Assembly: GCA_023457255.1 (NCBI GenBank)
Contig: JAEWMB010000047.1
Span: forward strand, 62,001-126,000
Source: Bacillota bacterium
GTDB lineage: Bacteria > Bacillota > Clostridia > Lachnospirales > Lachnospiraceae
Direction: 5' to 3'
Length of the DNA stretch: 64,000 nucleotides
Shown here: positions 60,588 through 64,000 of the stretch, piece after piece
How the letters are laid out: every line of letters begins with the position of its first letter
How positions within the stretch are numbered: position 1 is the first letter of the stretch
The notes under the pieces: model-generated
Databases searched by the model: none
Told to the model about the DNA's origin: nothing
What the model saw: the letters and a program-made list of their open reading frames with translations, nothing else
Translations under genes and position numbers: made by a program

Positions 60588-62465
60588 ATGAAACTTTCAC
60601 CACTCTTTAGTAATGGAATGGTTCTTTTAAGAGATCAGGAACAAAAGCTTCTCGGACAAACAACTCCATATACGGATGTAACTCTGAACTTTCTTACGCA
60701 AACCTTCCATACCCTCTCGGATGCCAAGGGTAATTTTTCGATTAGGTTACCAGGCATGCCTGCCGGCGGCCCCTACAAGATGGTGCTAATCGGTGATGAA
60801 ACAATCACAATAGAAGATATTTATTATGGTGATGTATATTTGATTAGCGGTCAATCCAATATGGAACTTCCTATCCGAAGGACATTACATTATAATGCAG
60901 AAGAAATCAGTCATGCAAATGAGAATCACATAAGGTATTTTGCAGTCCCAAAGCAATATCAATTTGATGCTCCTGCCGCCGATTTAGAAGATGGAAGCTG
61001 GATAAGCGTCACTCCGGAAACAATCTTATCAATGAGTGCGGTTGGCTATTACTTTGCAAAAGAAATTTATGACCAATACTTAATTCCTATCGGTCTGATA
61101 GAAGCTGCGGTTGGGGGAGCACCAATAGAAGCCTTTATTAGTGAGGAAACACTGCAAAAATTCGGCCGATATGATTCAATTTTAAAGCAGAATAAACAAA
61201 AATCATACGTTGATGGCGTCATTGATACCGATACCAAGCGAATGCAGCATTGGTTCCAAACCCTTGACCACTTAGATCTGGGACTAAAACAGCCGGAATG
61301 GTATCAGCCGGAGTATCAGGAAGAAGGATTTGCTTCTCATACTGTTCCGGATCTTTTTAGGGATAATACTCTTGGAGCTGTCCGCGGCAGCTTTTGGTTC
61401 CGTAAAACCTTCACTATGCCAAAGGACTATCAAGAAGAGGATTCTATCTTATACCTTGGAAGTATCATTGATTCGGATCAGGTGTATCTAAACGGCACTC
61501 TAATAGGACGAACAGAATATAGATATCCGCCGCGATGCTATCCTATCCCAAACGGTTTATTAAAAAAAGGGAGGAATACCCTTGCGGTCCGATTGATCAG
61601 CAGCACGAATGCCGGGGGGTTCGTACCAGAGAAACCTTATGGAATTAAGTACGGTTTAAAATTCTTTGATTTATCCGGAACCTGGCAGTATCGAATCGGT
61701 GCTGCTTGTGAGACTTTGCTTCCGCAAACTTTTTTTACTAATATGCCGGCTGGGCTATATCAAGGAATGATTTATCCGCTTCGTAATTACATAATAAAAG
61801 GAGTTGTTTTTTACCAAGGAGAATCCAATGACTCTCATCCGGAGTGGTATGAGGAGCTTTTTAAAGCGATGATTGAGGACTGGAGAACCCTGTTTTGCAA
61901 CCCGTCTCTAGCCTTTTTCTATGTACAATTATCTAATTTTGGAGATCATAAGAGATTCGGGTCAGGCACGAATTGGGCATATTTAAGGGAGGCTCAACGT
62001 CATATACTTAAAGTACCAAATACGGCGATGGCTGTTACATTAGACCTGGGTGAATACAACGACTTACATCCTCAAAATAAACAAGCAGTTGGTAAGCGTC
62101 TGGCTCTTGCTGCAAGAGCTTTACTATATGGTGAGGAGATTACATATCAAGGCCCTCTCATTTCCGGTTATAATTTTACACGCCTAGAAAATAGACCGTA
62201 TTTAGACTTGATTTTCTCTTTTGCAGAGAATGGGCTTTATATCCTTGGAGACCAGATACAAACACTTGAACTGAGTATGGATGGTTCTTCTTGGGAAAGA
62301 GCTTCTGCTGCCATAGTTAAAAACAAGCTACGGATACCGGTTACGGCAGACTTGCCATCTTTCGTACGTTATGCTTTTGAAAATAATCCGGAAGGGGCAA
62401 ATCTATACAACGCAGAGGGCTTACCTGCCTCCTCCTTTCTATTACCATTACAGGTATCCGCTTAA
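60588..62465 (+). CDS. sialate O-acetylesterase-like SGNH hydrolase
   Basis: A 625-residue carbohydrate acetylesterase-type protein, the only plus-strand protein gene. The nucleophile block is LISGQSNMELP (about residue 86-96); the second block is VVFYQGESNDSHPEWYEELF; the Asp-His pair is in LGEYNDLHPQNKQAVGKRLA. A beta-sandwich insertion (about 265-345) resembles the galactose-binding-like domain of such enzymes. No signal peptide, so it probably removes acetyl groups from imported glycans. AAGGAGGAGATTTTCC is an ideal ribosome site. Confidence 0.85.
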   Translation: MKLSPLFSNGMVLLRDQEQKLLGQTTPYTDVTLNFLTQTFHTLSDAKGNFSIRLPGMPAGGPYKMVLIGDETITIEDIYYGDVYLISGQSNMELPIRRTLHYNAEEISHANENHIRYFAVPKQYQFDAPAADLEDGSWISVTPETILSMSAVGYYFAKEIYDQYLIPIGLIEAAVGGAPIEAFISEETLQKFGRYDSILKQNKQKSYVDGVIDTDTKRMQHWFQTLDHLDLGLKQPEWYQPEYQEEGFASHTVPDLFRDNTLGAVRGSFWFRKTFTMPKDYQEEDSILYLGSIIDSDQVYLNGTLIGRTEYRYPPRCYPIPNGLLKKGRNTLAVRLISSTNAGGFVPEKPYGIKYGLKFFDLSGTWQYRIGAACETLLPQTFFTNMPAGLYQGMIYPLRNYIIKGVVFYQGESNDSHPEWYEELFKAMIEDWRTLFCNPSLAFFYVQLSNFGDHKRFGSGTNWAYLREAQRHILKVPNTAMAVTLDLGEYNDLHPQNKQAVGKRLALAARALLYGEEITYQGPLISGYNFTRLENRPYLDLIFSFAENGLYILGDQIQTLELSMDGSSWERASAAIVKNKLRIPVTADLPSFVRYAFENNPEGANLYNAEGLPASSFLLPLQVSA

Positions 62466-62485
62466 CATAGTACTCCTTCATCAAA

Positions 62486-62522
62486 ACAGGCTGCAGCAGC
62501 ATAGGAAATTGCGGCAGCCTGT
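62486..62522. terminator. bidirectional terminator between esterase and ddh
   Basis: Stem ACAGGCTGC/GCAGCCTGT between two converging genes; the minus sense continues with TTTTG, so it serves ddh best. Confidence 0.7.
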
Positions 62523-62532
62523 CTGCATTATA

Positions 62533-63519
62533 TTATAACATTCCTTTTCTTAATTCTTCAGGGCTCTTAGCACTAAGGTAAGCAGGCGCAATATCAAAAA
62601 CCGTCTTGCATCCCTTTTGTCCTTCTTTATTCAAACGATATGCCGCTCTGGCATATGCCACTAATACACAGGAAGTAAATTCCGGATTGGAATCTAATTT
62701 AAGGGAATATTCAATGATATGAGAATGTTCTTCCTCCCAACCTGTCTTTCCGCTGCGAATAACAAAACCGCCATGTGGAATTCCGCTGTGATTTTTCTTT
62801 AATTCCTCTTCGCTAATGAAGTGAACCGCTGTATCATAATCAGCAAAATAGTTTGGCATTGTCTTAATATCATGCTCAATCTTTGCTAAGTCAGCTCCTT
62901 CTTCTGCTACCACAAAACATTCTCTCTTATGCTTTTCCCTCGTAGTCAACGCAGGATTTTCACCATTTCTAACAGACGCTAAAGCTGTTTCAACAGGTAT
63001 GGTATATTGCTTTCCATCCTTCACACCTGCAACACGGCGAATTGCATCCGAGTGGCCCTGGCTAACTCCCTTGCCCCAAAAAGTATAATCCAAACCAGCC
63101 GGTAAAATCGAAGCTGCATACAAACGATTTAAAGAGAACATTCCCGGATCCCAGCCGACAGAGATAATTGCAACATTTCCGTGCTCTGCCGCGACCCGAT
63201 TCACCGTATCAAAATGTACCGGTATATTGGCATGGGTATCAAAGCTATCTACAACATTAAAATACTTTGCATATTCTGGTGTCTGCTTTGGTAAATCGGT
63301 TGCACTACCTCCACATAGGATAACAACATCCATGCTGTCCTTCCTCTTAACTGCTTCTTCCACAGAATATACCTTTGCTGATTCTGTCAAAATATTTACT
63401 TCTTGTGGTGGACGACGTGTAAAAACTGCAACTAATTCCATATCTTTAGCTTGTTTCACTGCACATTCTACCCCACGTCCTAAATTTCCATATCCGATAA
63501 TCCCTACTCTTATTGACAT
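62533..63519 (-). CDS. ddh: meso-diaminopimelate D-dehydrogenase
   Basis: A 328-residue NADPH enzyme making meso-diaminopimelate in one step from tetrahydrodipicolinate, for lysine and peptidoglycan. The Rossmann motif is VGIIGYGNLGRGVECAV, with AVFTRRPP (NADPH phosphate contact). Substrate-site segments are SVGWDPGMFSLNRLYAASIL, WGKGVSQGHSDAIRRVAGVK and HGGFVIRSG. Normal length. AGGAGAGAAAGA precedes the ATG. Confidence 0.95.
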   Translation of the reverse strand: MSIRVGIIGYGNLGRGVECAVKQAKDMELVAVFTRRPPQEVNILTESAKVYSVEEAVKRKDSMDVVILCGGSATDLPKQTPEYAKYFNVVDSFDTHANIPVHFDTVNRVAAEHGNVAIISVGWDPGMFSLNRLYAASILPAGLDYTFWGKGVSQGHSDAIRRVAGVKDGKQYTIPVETALASVRNGENPALTTREKHKRECFVVAEEGADLAKIEHDIKTMPNYFADYDTAVHFISEEELKKNHSGIPHGGFVIRSGKTGWEEEHSHIIEYSLKLDSNPEFTSCVLVAYARAAYRLNKEGQKGCKTVFDIAPAYLSAKSPEELRKGML

Positions 63520-64000
63520 ATTTATCTTTCTCTCCTTTCGTATCTTCTATTTGACAAAAGTACGCAAGTAACCTTACCTATCTTTTGTTAAACTCTGTTT
63601 GGTTTTTATGCTTCATGTACCATAATCTATAATTCTTTTATACTTATTCTCAAACCAATAAATTAGGATGAAGCACCATGACCTTAAGTCTAATTTTATT
63701 ATGATCATGATTTCAAGTAAAAATTCCACGTAAAATTGTAACAGATTACGCATTATCCTGCAATGAAATTTCTTAACACTTTATTACTTTCACACTTTCT
63801 TTGCACTATCTTTTATATTTGTATACAAACTATTTATATTCTATATAGATATGACATTCTTCAATTTAATGTTTACGAAACCTAATGGCATACATTGAAT
63901 TCTTTTCATTCTTAAACCCTTCGTCGTATTGTTGAAACCTGTGAGAATGCTAAAAACACTAGGTTTTTCTTATAACTTGTGAAATAATTCAGTAGGATAT
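63520..64000. other. AT-rich intergenic end of window
   Basis: No credible gene or repeat in the last 480 bases; it presumably includes the ddh promoter and the flank of a gene beyond the window. Confidence 0.5.

Overview
The window reads as a low-GC, endospore-forming Gram-positive chromosome, most like a plant-polysaccharide-degrading member of the Lachnospiraceae. The evidence is PolC-type replication, a yqfC-yqfD-phoH-HD-ybeY sporulation/housekeeping operon, SpoVB-like and BofC-like proteins, a T-box on leuS, a meso-diaminopimelate dehydrogenase, a cytoplasmic GH43 enzyme and a bacterial microcompartment (BMC) ethanolamine operon. From memory the gene content and order resemble Lachnoclostridium (Clostridium) phytofermentans; I cannot verify the species. 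All protein genes except one (the esterase at 60588-62465) and both tRNAs lie on the minus strand, as expected for one replichore, so transcription runs from high to low coordinates.

Layout, left to right. 82-6460: glutamate 5-kinase, two FAD-dependent oxidoreductases, a BofC-like membrane-anchored protein and a SpoVB/MurJ-type flippase. 6585-12575: a DUF3048 lipoprotein, then ybeY, a reduced PgpH-like HD protein, phoH, yqfD and yqfC. 12902-15050: a DUF1538 membrane protein with a tandem PII-like protein. 15407-19090: rpsU, alaS and a small zinc-ribbon-like protein, with canonical promoters before rpsU and alaS. 19745-19956: two identical tRNA-Glu(CTC) genes. 20217-31745: polC, ispG, rseP, dxr, cdsA, uppS, frr and pyrH, the classical isoprenoid/envelope cluster. 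31875-39690: a bactofilin-type protein, a DUF2087 fragment, a SagB-type nitroreductase preceded by a 23-bp tandem repeat, GH43, and leuS with its T-box leader.

40057-54807 is a 16-gene ethanolamine-utilisation (eut) BMC operon, transcribed eutG-eutS-eutP-eutA-eutB-eutC-eutL-[BMC fusion]-eutE-eutM-eutT-pduL-[eut protein]-eutN-[PduT-like]-eutH-eutQ (17 reading frames counting the uncharacterised one). EutH takes up ethanolamine, EutBC (reactivated by EutA, with AdoCbl from EutT) splits it to acetaldehyde and ammonia, EutE and PduL convert acetaldehyde to acetyl-CoA and acetyl phosphate, and EutG reduces acetaldehyde to ethanol, all inside a shell of EutS/L/M/N and two unusual shell proteins. 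No EutVW two-component system lies in the window. The oddest gene is the EutK-position protein: a BMC domain joined by a roughly 190-residue charged linker to a SAP/Rho-N-like helical domain.

55072-64000: an LplABC-type oligosaccharide ABC importer, an aldo/keto reductase with a MerR-type promoter (19-bp spacer), a sialate O-acetylesterase-like SGNH enzyme and ddh.

The least expected genome-scale signal is a family of short RNA-hairpin elements placed directly before the Shine-Dalgarno sequence of unrelated minus-strand genes (proB, ybeY, polC, dxr, cdsA, eutA, eutB and others). Wobble pairs preserve the stem only in the transcript sense.
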